35,530 nucleotides of DNA, from positions 1 to 35,530 of the forward strand of contig JBBQHM010000013.1 of assembly GCA_038323965.1 (NCBI GenBank), in the 5' to 3' direction. The translations under genes and the position numbers were made by a program. Each line of letters opens with the position of its first letter. The first letter of the stretch is position 1. The stretch comes from JBBQHM01 sp038323965 (GTDB lineage Bacteria > Verrucomicrobiota > Verrucomicrobiia > Chthoniobacterales > UBA10450). Positions 1 to 8,648 of the stretch are shown here, one piece after another. The notes under the pieces are model-generated. The model searched no databases and had not been told where the DNA came from. It worked only from the letters and a program-made list of their open reading frames with translations.

Positions 1-816
1 GGCTTCAAGCAGATGGAGTACGCCGCGTCGAAGAGTACCATTTGCCGACAGTGTGGCTGTAGTTTCGCGCCATCGGCGGTCGCGCCGCAGCCGCGCGTAA
101 AAATAATCCCGCGACGGGACGAGCCGCAGCCGACGGCAGAGCCGTCCATGCTGCAGCGTTTCGAAGGACTCTGGAATCGTAATCACAGTTCGATCGTCGA
201 GTGCTTCGATTGCAAGCGTAAGCAGGAGGTCAGTGGGGCAGCCAGTTCGACAAATTGCCCTGCGTGCAGCGCGCACATCGATTTACGCGATTACAAGATT
301 ACCACTGCCTTTAGCCGCGCCATCAAGACGCGCGGCGCAGTGCATCTCACGGCCAAAGGCGAGCTCAGCAGCACGACGGTGACCTGCACCTCCGCGTTGA
401 TTGAAGGCAAGCTGCGCGGAAATCTCGAATGCGTGGATACCGCCACCATCAATTATTCCGGAAAGATCGGAGGCCGTTTGAAAGCCCGGCTCGTCATATT
501 GGAGCGTCGCTCCGAGGTGCAATTTTTCAGGCGCGTGCGTGTCGGTAGCATCGAGATTAAGGGACGCATGATCGGCGAGGTCATTGCCGAAGGCGTCGTA
601 AATATTCACAAGACGGGTTCCCTCGATGGCAATGTGACAGCCAAGGGAATTTCCGTCGAAAAAGGTGGCAACTTTTCCGGGCAACTCGTGATCGGTCAGG
701 CTGCACTGACTCAGGGTGAACTGCTGCCGGCGTCGGCGCCCGCCTCTGTCAAAAAGTCCGAGACGACTGGTCCCGACGATCTCCCTGGTTTTGCTTCGGT
801 AGTGCCCGCAACTTAG
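1..816 (+). CDS. Bactofilin family cytoskeletal protein with N-terminal zinc ribbons (5' partial)
   Basis: Bactofilins polymerise without nucleotide into membrane-associated filaments that organise cell shape or envelope synthesis. Numbering from the ATG at 13, residues about 105-230 form a beta-helix-like bactofilin core with short repeating hydrophobic/glycine strands (ALIEGKLRGNL, IEIKGRMIGEV, GSLDGNVTAKG). Before it lie a CxxC pair at residues 11/14 and a second ribbon with C64/C67 and C82/C85. The frame stays open to base 1, and the residues before the ATG (GFKQ) resemble the start of the second ribbon (CKRKQ), so the first zinc ribbon probably begins upstream and the ATG at 13 is internal. 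The C-terminus is a low-complexity Pro/Ala/Ser tail. DUF5069 follows 9 bp downstream. The family call is firm; the role of the ribbons is unknown. Confidence 0.85.
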   Translation, partial: GFKQMEYAASKSTICRQCGCSFAPSAVAPQPRVKIIPRRDEPQPTAEPSMLQRFEGLWNRNHSSIVECFDCKRKQEVSGAASSTNCPACSAHIDLRDYKITTAFSRAIKTRGAVHLTAKGELSSTTVTCTSALIEGKLRGNLECVDTATINYSGKIGGRLKARLVILERRSEVQFFRRVRVGSIEIKGRMIGEVIAEGVVNIHKTGSLDGNVTAKGISVEKGGNFSGQLVIGQAALTQGELLPASAPASVKKSETTGPDDLPGFASVVPAT

Positions 817-825
817 TATCGCTCA

Positions 826-1245
826 ATGCGAAAACTGCGACCGCGCAGTCCGTACGAAAAGCTCGGCGGATACGTTCACCTGCCGCGGCTTATTGATAAG
901 GCGCGCCTACACCGCAAGGGTTTGCTCAACGGCTACAACTACAAAACTGTTGGCTTTGATAAGCACCTGCTCGCCTTCCTTAAAATCAATGGCAACGAGT
1001 TCGAAGAAGCGGCGAATCGGCTCGAAACCGACGACGAAATCCTGGCGTGGATCTCGAAACACGGAGTTACGCATTCGAGCGAAGAGTTGGCGCATTGGAA
1101 TCACGAAATGATTTCGCGTCATCCGGATACGGCGGCGAAGCGCGCACGCTTCATTCATTTTCTCAAGGAAGCAGGGGGCGACGGACGCAAGGATATTGCG
1201 ACCTATTTTGACCTCATCGAATTCGATGAAGGCCGAAAGAAATAA
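826..1245 (+). CDS. DUF5069 domain protein
   Basis: A 139-aa soluble protein spanning a whole DUF5069-type domain: an RSPYEKLGGYVHLPRLIDKA opening, KGLLNGYNY, a GFDKHLLAFL segment, and a DEILAWI helix followed by a C-terminal HFLKEAG helix. No signal peptide or membrane segment is visible. The family is common in Verrucomicrobiota and Planctomycetota and has no established function. It starts 9 bp after the bactofilin stop, so the two are probably co-transcribed. It converges with the minus-strand nucleotidyltransferase, with only 2 bp between the stop codons. Confidence 0.85.
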   Translation: MRKLRPRSPYEKLGGYVHLPRLIDKARLHRKGLLNGYNYKTVGFDKHLLAFLKINGNEFEEAANRLETDDEILAWISKHGVTHSSEELAHWNHEMISRHPDTAAKRARFIHFLKEAGGDGRKDIATYFDLIEFDEGRKK

Positions 1246-1247
1246 GG

Positions 1248-2000
1248 CTACTTTCTGAAGGCCGCAAAAATGCGGTTCGCTTCCTCGAGCGTTTCCTTGC
1301 TGCCAATGTCGAACCAGGTGCCGTGGAGCTGCACGGTGTGCACCGGAGTTCGAGTGTAAAGCCACTGGATGAAGCGACCCGGTTGATCCGGATTATTCCC
1401 GGCCGCGATATACGTTGGCAACATTGCGAGCACTTCCGGCGAGTAATAATAAAGCGCGATCGCGGTTAAAGTGCTCTGCGGCTTGGCCGGCTTCTCCTCA
1501 AACGCAGTGATGGTTCCATCCGCGGCCAGCGTCGTGTTGTTGTACTTCTTAATCGCTTCCAAATCACCGACATCGTAAAGCGCCACCGCCGCTTTCGTTC
1601 CTTTGACTTTTGCGACGAAGTCATCGAGCGGATCGCTGAAAAGATTATCCCCCGCCACGATGAGCAGATCGGTCATTTGAATCTGTTCGCGCGCAAGCAC
1701 GAGGTTGATGTCGCCGATCGCACCTAGCTTATCGGAATCGTTGGTCGACCCGTCGTTCACGATCTTGAATTCGAACTTCGCGGAGTGTGCCCGGTAGTGC
1801 GCAGACCAAGCTTCGAAATCGTGCGCGAACTTGGAGTTGGTGACGATATAAACTGTCTCGATGCCATCGACGCCGGAGAGACTATCGACCACCCATTCGA
1901 TCATCGGTTTACCGGCAACTTCCAGGAGCGGTTTCGCCTTGTTGAGTGTGAGCGGATAAAGGCGGGTGGCATAGCCAGCGGCGAGGATTAGGACATTCAT
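1248..2000 (-). CDS. Sugar-phosphate nucleotidyltransferase (NTP_transferase family)
   Basis: The 250-aa protein opens with the nucleotide-binding signature of the family, AAGYATRLYPLT, followed by KPLLEVAGKPMIEWV, which holds the conserved lysine. Later come a VAGDNLFSD segment (metal-binding Asp), FEEKP, and a GTWFDIGSKETLEEA end typical of glucose-1-phosphate thymidylyl/uridylyltransferase-like enzymes. The expected reaction is sugar-1-phosphate plus NTP giving NDP-sugar and pyrophosphate in the cytoplasm, feeding cell-surface glycan synthesis. Neither the sugar nor the nucleotide can be read from the sequence. It is the last gene of the pgi-HK-RR-glnD operon, 5 bp after glnD. Confidence 0.85.
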   Translation of the reverse strand: MNVLILAAGYATRLYPLTLNKAKPLLEVAGKPMIEWVVDSLSGVDGIETVYIVTNSKFAHDFEAWSAHYRAHSAKFEFKIVNDGSTNDSDKLGAIGDINLVLAREQIQMTDLLIVAGDNLFSDPLDDFVAKVKGTKAAVALYDVGDLEAIKKYNNTTLAADGTITAFEEKPAKPQSTLTAIALYYYSPEVLAMLPTYIAAGNNPDQPGRFIQWLYTRTPVHTVQLHGTWFDIGSKETLEEANRIFAAFRK

Positions 2001-2005
2001 AAAAT

Positions 2006-4789
2006 TTAATTGGCTGCGGGCGATCGCGCTCTGACCGATTCAGGCGCGATGATCGTCGGCGCCACGGCGGAATGCAATTGCTGCTGCAGCTGATTCATCC
2101 GCGCCGTCTCCGTGATTTTCGCGCGATTCAACGCATCGGAAACGTAGAACGTGTCCACCGCCGCTCCTTTTTCGGTCGAGACGCGCGATGTGGCGATGCT
2201 GACTCCGTTCGCGCTGAGCACGGACACGATGTCATACAACAATCCAAGGCGATCAGGGGTTTGGACATTGATGAGCGTGTAGGAAGGATGCGCGCGATTG
2301 TCGAAGGCAATGCGAGTGGGAAAATCCGCCCCCGAAGGAACGCTGCGGCGCACTTTCCGTCGTGCTTCCTCGAGCAATCGTCCGAATTCAAAGTGCGATT
2401 GGGCCAAGGCGCGGCCGAGCGTTTTCTCCATCAGTTGAATGTCGCGCGGATGAGTTACCGCATGTCCACGCGTATCGGCCACGCGAAAGACATCGAGGAC
2501 CACGTTATCCGGTCGCGTGTAAATATCGGCCCGAAGAATATTCAAGGGCACGACGGCGAACGAGCCGGCGATCTTCGAGAGGAGTTCGTCTCGCTCCCAC
2601 GTGCAGATTGACAGGGTGCTGTGTCCTTCATCGACGGACGTCTCCCATTCCATCATCGGCGCCAGCAGCGACTCCTCCTCCCCGTGCAGGACATTCTCCA
2701 AAAAACGCCGCACCAGACGCACGTGCTTCGCAATTTCCGCTACGCGATACGCGCGGAAATAATTATCCGGCATCGATTCGAAGTGCGCGTCAAGTTCGTC
2801 GCCGAAATCGGCGGTAAGCTCGCGCGAGACTTCAGCCTGGAGAGACTCTCGCGCGACTACGATTTGCCGATCGTAAGCCTCGCGATCGCTCAGATACTGC
2901 GACGTCGCGCGATAGAGTTGCCAGACCAAAGTCTCTTTCCAGTCCGACCAGCCTTCGGCACTTGTCCCCTGGCCATCGGCCAACGTCAGCAACATGAGGG
3001 CATCGAGATCTGACTGACGTTGCACAATGCTCGCGAACTCCGAGATCGTCGCCGGATCGTCAATATTGCGCTGCTGCGCCATGGTGGAGAGCGTCACGTG
3101 ATGGTCGACCAGAAGCACCAGGGAACGACGTTGCCCAACGCTCAGTTGGAGACGTCGTCCGACCCGCTGGGCGAACACGGCGCTCGCTTCGGAGTGGGGC
3201 CGGGCGCCAACTCCCTTGCCGGTGTCGTGCAGCAAAAGCGCCAGATAAAGAACTAGCGGATCCTTCAGATTTTCGAAAAGTCGTTTGTATTCCAACAGCT
3301 TCTTATCCGTCGCTTGCGCCAGCGCATCGAGCTTCTCGATACAAACCAGCGTGTGCTCGTCCGCCGTGTATCGATGGAAAAACTCGTGCTGTACCAGGCA
3401 GGTCAGCGGCCCGAATTCCGGCACGTAACGCCCGAGAAAGTCGACGCGGTGCATCGCTCGTAAAACCCGCGCCACCTCGCCTTTGCGTGAAAGGATCGCG
3501 ATGAACTTTTCGCGCGGGCCTTTCGCATATTGGAAAGCGCGCGTCACTAGTCCCGGTTGCCTGCTGTAGAGATCATTCAGCTCCGCGCTGAACTCCACGC
3601 CTCGCTCCTGCATGACCTGGAAAGCAGCCATCATCTGTTCCGCGTCTTTCGTGAAGACGTCGCGCCGCGCCAGATCCAGGTGACCGTCGCGGATCACAAA
3701 TTGACCAACCCGTTCGACAATTGACTTGCGGCGCGGGATGAATGCGAAAAGCGAACGCCTTTTCCCCGTCGCGTAGCCATCCGCAAATCGCTCTGTGATT
3801 CGTTCGGTGACAAGGAAAATGTTCCGTCCATGAGCGTAGACGTCACGCATCAACGCCTCGCTGCGCACAAGCCCGGCCCGAAGCGGGTAGTTGAAGCGTC
3901 GCGCGATTTCTTCCTGCAAATTGAGATGCAGGACGTCGGTCGCGCGTTCTGTCGTGTAGTGCAGTTCCGTGCGGAGTCGCAGCAAAAAGTCGTAGGCGGC
4001 ATCGATACGCCGTTGATCCGCAGTGCTCAGCCAATCTTCGCCGACCAGATGAGTGGTTGTCAGTTTGCCAGCCTTGAAAAATGTCATCCAAAGCAGGTTC
4101 TGGTAATCGCGCAATCCGCCGCACCCATTTTTGAGATGCGGCTCCTGCATGTAAACGCTGTCGCCGAATTTCTTGTGACGCGCAGCCTGGTCCTCCATGC
4201 GCATTGCGGTGTATTCGCGCTCTCGGCCATTGACGCATTTGCTCCGGAACTGACTGCGAAAATGCTCCCCGAGTGCCGCATTCCCAGCCACGAATCTCGA
4301 TTCAAGCATCGCCGTTTTGGTCAGCATGTCGTCATTGGCGAGCGTGACAGCTTCCTTGATCGAACGCGTGGAATGCCCAACTTTGAACCCGATGTCCCAG
4401 AGAAGATAAAGTATCTGCTCCACGATCTTATCGGACGCGATCGAACGCGCCCGAGGGCCGTGCAGGAACATGACGTCGACATCGCTGAAGGGATTAAGCT
4501 CGCGCCGTCCGTAACCACCGAGCGCGATCAACGCGAGCGAGGGCGTGGCCAACTGCTTCTCAGTGCTAACCGCAGAAAAAAGATGGCGCAGAAGCACGTC
4601 CACCAGGTCCGCGCGACGCGCGGCGATCTCGCGACCGCCGCCGCCGGCGTGGTGACTCAGTCGCAACCGATGCTCTTCGATTTTAAGAAACTGCTTATAC
4701 GCCGGCAGCAGGTCGGTAGGACTTTGATGACCGACCGACGCCAGCTGTCGCTCCGCGTGCGCAAGAACGGTTTCGAGATGACGCCGCAT
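2006..4789 (-). CDS. glnD: Bifunctional [protein-PII] uridylyltransferase/uridylyl-removing enzyme
   Basis: GlnD senses glutamine and adds UMP to, or removes it from, PII signal proteins. The 927-aa protein has the standard order: a nucleotidyltransferase domain with GGYGRRELNP then SDVDV at about residues 91-105, a helical GlnD linker including HLKNGCGGLRDYQ near 218-230, an HD hydrolase domain with LLLHDTGKG near 518-526 and DHH near 562-564, and at least one clear C-terminal ACT domain (TPDRLGLLYDIVSVL, about 840-890). Length agrees with family members. It lies 47 bp after the sigma-54 regulator gene and 5 bp before the nucleotidyltransferase gene, suggesting joint expression with a nitrogen- or carbon-responsive two-component system. 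Confidence 0.95.
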   Translation of the reverse strand: MRRHLETVLAHAERQLASVGHQSPTDLLPAYKQFLKIEEHRLRLSHHAGGGGREIAARRADLVDVLLRHLFSAVSTEKQLATPSLALIALGGYGRRELNPFSDVDVMFLHGPRARSIASDKIVEQILYLLWDIGFKVGHSTRSIKEAVTLANDDMLTKTAMLESRFVAGNAALGEHFRSQFRSKCVNGREREYTAMRMEDQAARHKKFGDSVYMQEPHLKNGCGGLRDYQNLLWMTFFKAGKLTTTHLVGEDWLSTADQRRIDAAYDFLLRLRTELHYTTERATDVLHLNLQEEIARRFNYPLRAGLVRSEALMRDVYAHGRNIFLVTERITERFADGYATGKRRSLFAFIPRRKSIVERVGQFVIRDGHLDLARRDVFTKDAEQMMAAFQVMQERGVEFSAELNDLYSRQPGLVTRAFQYAKGPREKFIAILSRKGEVARVLRAMHRVDFLGRYVPEFGPLTCLVQHEFFHRYTADEHTLVCIEKLDALAQATDKKLLEYKRLFENLKDPLVLYLALLLHDTGKGVGARPHSEASAVFAQRVGRRLQLSVGQRRSLVLLVDHHVTLSTMAQQRNIDDPATISEFASIVQRQSDLDALMLLTLADGQGTSAEGWSDWKETLVWQLYRATSQYLSDREAYDRQIVVARESLQAEVSRELTADFGDELDAHFESMPDNYFRAYRVAEIAKHVRLVRRFLENVLHGEEESLLAPMMEWETSVDEGHSTLSICTWERDELLSKIAGSFAVVPLNILRADIYTRPDNVVLDVFRVADTRGHAVTHPRDIQLMEKTLGRALAQSHFEFGRLLEEARRKVRRSVPSGADFPTRIAFDNRAHPSYTLINVQTPDRLGLLYDIVSVLSANGVSIATSRVSTEKGAAVDTFYVSDALNRAKITETARMNQLQQQLHSAVAPTIIAPESVRARSPAAN

Positions 4790-4836
4790 GCGACTGGAAA
4801 TCTACTCGCTGCTTCGTCGCACGCTAGGCGATGCGA

Positions 4837-6231
4837 TCAGACTTCGATCGCGTAGCGCTTGATCTTGTTATAGAGCGTTGGACGCTGAATACCGAGTAAT
4901 TCGGCGGCTTTCTTTTTGTTGCCGTGAGATTGTGCCAGCGCCTGGATGATTGTCTCGCGTTCGACTTCGTCCAGGCTGGGAACTCCCACGCGAGCGGCGG
5001 AGGTTCGCTCTGATTTCTGCAACGCCACCGGAAGCTGTACTTCCGCGGGCAACTCCTTCACGCCAATAAGATCGTGGCGCGCGAGAACGACGGCGTACTC
5101 GAGAGCGTTTTGGAGTTCGCGCACATTGCCCGGCCACGAATAATCCAGCAACTTCTGGAAAGCCTCGGGCGAAATGGAGGGCTCTCCCCTGCCGAGTTGA
5201 TCCGCAAATCGCTTTACGAAAAGCGCAACCAGCGGGGGTATATCCTCCTTGCGTTCGCGCAGCGGCGGTACCTCGATTTGGAAAGTGTTCAGCCGGTAAT
5301 ACAGGTCCGCGCGCAAGCGGTTTTCCGAAAGCGCCTGCGAAACCGGGCGGTTCGTCGCGGCCACCACCCGAAAGTTCGCCTTCAACGTTTTGGTGCTGCC
5401 CAGCGAACGGTATTCGCGTTCCTGCAGCACCCTCAGGAAACGGGTCTGCAATTCAGGCGGCATCTCGCTGATTTCATCGAGGAACAATGTCCCGCCGTTC
5501 GCTTCGGCTATCATGCCCGGGAAATCGGCGGTCGCGCCGGTGAACGCTCCTTTCATGTAACCAAAGAGCTCCGACTCGATCATCGTCTGCGGAAAGGCGG
5601 CGCAATTTAGTTTCACGATGGTCGCATGCGCACGACGACTTTTGGCGTGGATTGAATTCGCAATGATCTCCTTGCCGACACCGCTTTCGCCCGTGATCAA
5701 AACGTTGGCATCCGACGGCGCCATGGCATTAATCAGCTCTTCGATCGCTCGCATGCCTTTGCTGTGGAAAACGGGTGCGAGCTGCGTCTCCACAATTTCC
5801 AGTCGTTTCTCGAGCCGCTCCGCTTTCTGCCGAAGCTCTTTCGTTTCACGGAGAAGCGATTGTTTCTCCAGCGCCTTCTCCACCAGGCTAAGCAATTCTT
5901 CCGGAGCGTAAGGTTTGCTGATGAAATGATAGGCGCCGCGTTTGATCGATTCGATCGCGTTGTTGAGCGTGTCGTGCGCCGTCAGGATGATGACCGGCAA
6001 ATCGGGAAACTCCGACTTGATGCGGTCGAGCATGTCGAACCCGTCCGTGTCGGGGAGCTGGAGATCGAGCAGCACCAGGGAAGGGGGTGCGGTCTGGAGA
6101 ATCTTGCTGGCCTGGGAGGCGGTGGCCGCAGTTTCAGTTCCGTAACCGCGTCGGCCGAGCAGCGCTTCCAGCGTCATCAGGATCGGACGTTCGTCGTCCA
6201 CGATGAGAATTTTGCGCGCTTCGGTAGACAT
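4837..6231 (-). CDS. Sigma-54-dependent response regulator (NtrC family)
   Basis: A 464-aa transcription activator with all three NtrC modules. The receiver domain (1-120) has VDDE at 11-14, phospho-acceptor Asp56 in LLDLQLPD, and K107 in SKPY. A predicted coiled-coil linker (about 115-152) is rich in Glu/Lys/Leu. The AAA+ domain has Walker A GESGVGKE at 181-188, the sigma-54 contact loop GAFTGA at 228-233 and Walker B GGTLFLDEI at 246-254. A Fis-type helix-turn-helix lies at the C-terminus (NKKKAAELLGIQRPTLYNKI). The intact GAFTGA loop implies real sigma-54 activation. The cognate kinase is encoded 47 bp upstream. Target promoters are unknown. Confidence 0.95.
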   Translation of the reverse strand: MSTEARKILIVDDERPILMTLEALLGRRGYGTETAATASQASKILQTAPPSLVLLDLQLPDTDGFDMLDRIKSEFPDLPVIILTAHDTLNNAIESIKRGAYHFISKPYAPEELLSLVEKALEKQSLLRETKELRQKAERLEKRLEIVETQLAPVFHSKGMRAIEELINAMAPSDANVLITGESGVGKEIIANSIHAKSRRAHATIVKLNCAAFPQTMIESELFGYMKGAFTGATADFPGMIAEANGGTLFLDEISEMPPELQTRFLRVLQEREYRSLGSTKTLKANFRVVAATNRPVSQALSENRLRADLYYRLNTFQIEVPPLRERKEDIPPLVALFVKRFADQLGRGEPSISPEAFQKLLDYSWPGNVRELQNALEYAVVLARHDLIGVKELPAEVQLPVALQKSERTSAARVGVPSLDEVERETIIQALAQSHGNKKKAAELLGIQRPTLYNKIKRYAIEV

Positions 6232-6278
6232 CAGGTCGCAATACAGTTCAACGCGAGAGTGCGTTCGGAAATCGTGCG

Positions 6279-6959
6279 TCAGTTCCGATGAATCGGCAGA
6301 CGCAGTGTCGTAACCAGGGCAGATGTCTTCGCGTCATACTCCGCACGCAGTTCGCCGCCGTGCGCTTCGATGATAGCGCGAGCACGACGCAGGCCAAGGC
6401 CATAATGCCCGTGCGAGACCGTAAGCAGCGGCTCCGCGCCCCAGAATTCCGTCGCGATCGCGTTGCCGGTCTTCGCTTCACGCAAAGTGAAGAGCAACGA
6501 GCCATCGCTCTCCCGGGCATCCACATGCATTTCGCCCTTCGCCGAAGAATGCCGCGCCGCATTCGCAAAAAGCTCGAGCACAGCTTGTTCGATTAGTTGC
6601 GGGTCGACATTCACTTCCTCGTCGCCCGCCTCCATTCGCCAATTCACGGCCGCGTCTGGAAATTCGGAGCGAACCTTGTCGCGCAGATCGTTCAATAAAT
6701 CAGACAGCTTATAAGTGAGATGATTCGGTTTGGGTGTCGCCACGGAGTTGGAAAGCTGCTGCAGCGTCGTTCCGATTTGGGAAACCAGCTCGCGCAGACG
6801 TTTAACCTCCGCTTTCAGCTCCGGATCATCCGTGCACTCATTGATCAAGGCGGACTGCAGCTCGGCCGCATTCAGTTGATTGCGCAAATCATGGCTCAGC
6901 TGCCGGATGAAAGCCGCAAATCGTTCCCATGGAATCGCGGGCGAAGGATCGTTGCTCAT
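6279..6959 (-). CDS. Soluble histidine kinase, HisKA plus HATPase, no sensor domain
   Basis: The 226-aa protein is a minimal kinase core. The H-box reads LSHDLRNQLN with phospho-acceptor His23. An N-box-like region (ELFANAARHS) and a G-box (YGLGLRRARAIIEAHGG) form the ATPase domain. No transmembrane helix, PAS, HAMP or GAF domain is present, so it is predicted cytoplasmic and must receive its signal from a partner protein or through its own short N-terminus. Its ATG overlaps the pgi stop codon (ATGA), so translation is coupled to pgi. The response regulator follows 47 bp downstream and is the obvious partner. Confidence 0.88.
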   Translation of the reverse strand: MSNDPSPAIPWERFAAFIRQLSHDLRNQLNAAELQSALINECTDDPELKAEVKRLRELVSQIGTTLQQLSNSVATPKPNHLTYKLSDLLNDLRDKVRSEFPDAAVNWRMEAGDEEVNVDPQLIEQAVLELFANAARHSSAKGEMHVDARESDGSLLFTLREAKTGNAIATEFWGAEPLLTVSHGHYGLGLRRARAIIEAHGGELRAEYDAKTSALVTTLRLPIHRN

Positions 6960-8524
6960 TGTCGGTAAAATTTATCTGCCGCGGGAGAAGTCCCCCGCAC
7001 TACCCGGATATCAGTGCGTGTCTCCGCGAGGTGCGACAGGACATGAAACACATCTTCCGCATCGGCGCCGATCGCTGACGCCAGTTCATCTGCCGTATGC
7101 CCGGGCGCGTCGCGCAGGCGCATCGCAGCATTCTTCTGCAACTCGAGCAGCTCCGTCGCTGCCGTCTTGCCGGCTTCAACCCCTGGCTGATGATACGCAT
7201 TCACATTGACCAGCGATCCGTAGAAACCGACCGCTCGTTCATACAGCGCGATCAGGGCGCCGATGCTGAATGCGCTCGCATCGCGCAGGGTGAGCGTAAT
7301 CGACCCGCGTTCATTTCCGGTTAAGGCAGACCGCGTTCCCCGCAGAAAACTGTGCAGGTAATCGCCACTCGTGATGCCGGGCTCCACTTCGAAGGGCGCA
7401 GTCTCCCGGTCTTTCTCGACTTCAATAAACGTGACGAAAAAATTAGCGATCCCGTCGCGTAATTGCTGAACATAAGCGTGCTGATCGGTGGAGCCTTTGT
7501 TTCCGTAAACCGCGATTCCCTGGTGCACGACATTCCCGGCCAGGTCTTTTTCTTTGCCTAATGATTCCATCACCAGCTGCTGCAAATAGCGGCTGAAGAG
7601 CGCGAGTCGATCTTTATACGGCAGCACCACCATGTCCTTTTCGCCACGGCCATTACCGGCATGAAACCAGGTCAGCGCCAGCAGCATCGCCGCATTCCCC
7701 CGCACCGTCGACGCGCGCGTGCGCTCATCCATCGCCGCCGCGCCGCGCAAAAGCTCATCGATCGCAAACCCTTGCAAGGTTGCGGGAAGAACCCCGACGG
7801 CGCTCATCACCGACGTGCGCCCGCCGATCCAATCAAACATCGGGAAACGTGCGAGCCATCCGCGCCGCACCGCATATTGATCCAGCTCGCTATCGATGCC
7901 TGTGACCGCCGCCGCATGTTTACTGAAAGTTAATCCGCGCGCAGCGAAGCGCGCTTCGGCCTCGAGCATTCCGTTACGCGTTTCCTTGGTGCCGCCGGAT
8001 TTTGAAACCACCACCACCAGGGTTTGCGCGATCTGGTCGCCCAGGTCACTCCAAACCCGGTCGAAGCCATCGGGATCCGTGTTGTCGAAAAATCGGATAT
8101 CGAGGGGATCATTCGATCCGCGGAGAGCTTCCGCTACAAACTGCGGACCCAGTGCCGACCCGCCGATCCCGATAAGAAGAAGATGTTGGAAGCGCTTACC
8201 CTCAGCAGGAGCGATCTCGCCGGCGTGAATTTGAGCCGCGAATTGTTTGATCCGCGCGTTGGTTTCCTCAATATCACGTCGTACCGCATCCGTCGGCGCG
8301 AGTTGCGGATTCCGTAGCCAGTAGTGACCAACCATCCTGTTCTCATCAGGGTTGGCGATCGCCCCGGCCTCGAGCTTTTGCATCGCCGTAAACGCCAGGA
8401 GTGCGCGTGGCTCCATCGCTTCAAGCCATGCCTCGTCGAACCGCATCCTGCTGATATCGAGCGTGAATCCGAGATCTTCGTACCGCAGAAAGTACTGGTT
8501 AAAACGTTCCCAGGATGACGCCAT
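6956..8524 (-). CDS. pgi: Glucose-6-phosphate isomerase
   Basis: Interconverts glucose-6-phosphate and fructose-6-phosphate in glycolysis/gluconeogenesis. The 522-aa protein shows the SIS-fold signatures: GIGGSALGPQFV, FFDNTDPDGFDRV, VVSKSGGTKETRNGM, GGRTSVMSAVG, and the catalytic region GNKGSTDQHAYVQQLRDG. The last third ends in a short helical extension. The length fits the bacterial group that carries the SKSGGT signature. The ATG at 8524 is preceded on the minus strand by a GGAG-like sequence very close to the start. Its stop codon overlaps the start of the kinase gene, placing a central-carbon enzyme at the head of a signalling operon. Confidence 0.95.
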   Translation of the reverse strand: MASSWERFNQYFLRYEDLGFTLDISRMRFDEAWLEAMEPRALLAFTAMQKLEAGAIANPDENRMVGHYWLRNPQLAPTDAVRRDIEETNARIKQFAAQIHAGEIAPAEGKRFQHLLLIGIGGSALGPQFVAEALRGSNDPLDIRFFDNTDPDGFDRVWSDLGDQIAQTLVVVVSKSGGTKETRNGMLEAEARFAARGLTFSKHAAAVTGIDSELDQYAVRRGWLARFPMFDWIGGRTSVMSAVGVLPATLQGFAIDELLRGAAAMDERTRASTVRGNAAMLLALTWFHAGNGRGEKDMVVLPYKDRLALFSRYLQQLVMESLGKEKDLAGNVVHQGIAVYGNKGSTDQHAYVQQLRDGIANFFVTFIEVEKDRETAPFEVEPGITSGDYLHSFLRGTRSALTGNERGSITLTLRDASAFSIGALIALYERAVGFYGSLVNVNAYHQPGVEAGKTAATELLELQKNAAMRLRDAPGHTADELASAIGADAEDVFHVLSHLAETRTDIRVVRGTSPAADKFYRQ

Positions 8525-8578
8525 CTCCAGACCTAAGCATGATTCATCCGGCGCGAAAGTCTCGATCGGCGATCTGGA

Positions 8579-8609
8579 TTGCCGCCGGCGAGCGCTGATC
8601 TAGTATAAA
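8579..8609 (+). promoter_or_regulatory. Weak sigma-70-like promoter candidate for the queuosine-transporter operon
   Basis: In the 124-bp divergent gap between pgi and the transporter gene, TTGCCG (8579-8584) and TATAAA (8604-8609) could act as -35 and -10 boxes. The 19-bp spacing is longer than ideal. The TATAAA lies about 40 bp before the ATG. Pattern match by eye only. Confidence 0.25.
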
Positions 8610-8648
8610 CGTCTTGCCCGCCATGATGACGCCCTTTGGAATTGCTGC

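Noticed and set aside
3830..4855. Plus-strand open frame of 341 codons
   Set aside because: It is antisense to the glnD nucleotidyltransferase and linker regions; Arg/Gln-rich composition is typical of a shadow frame.
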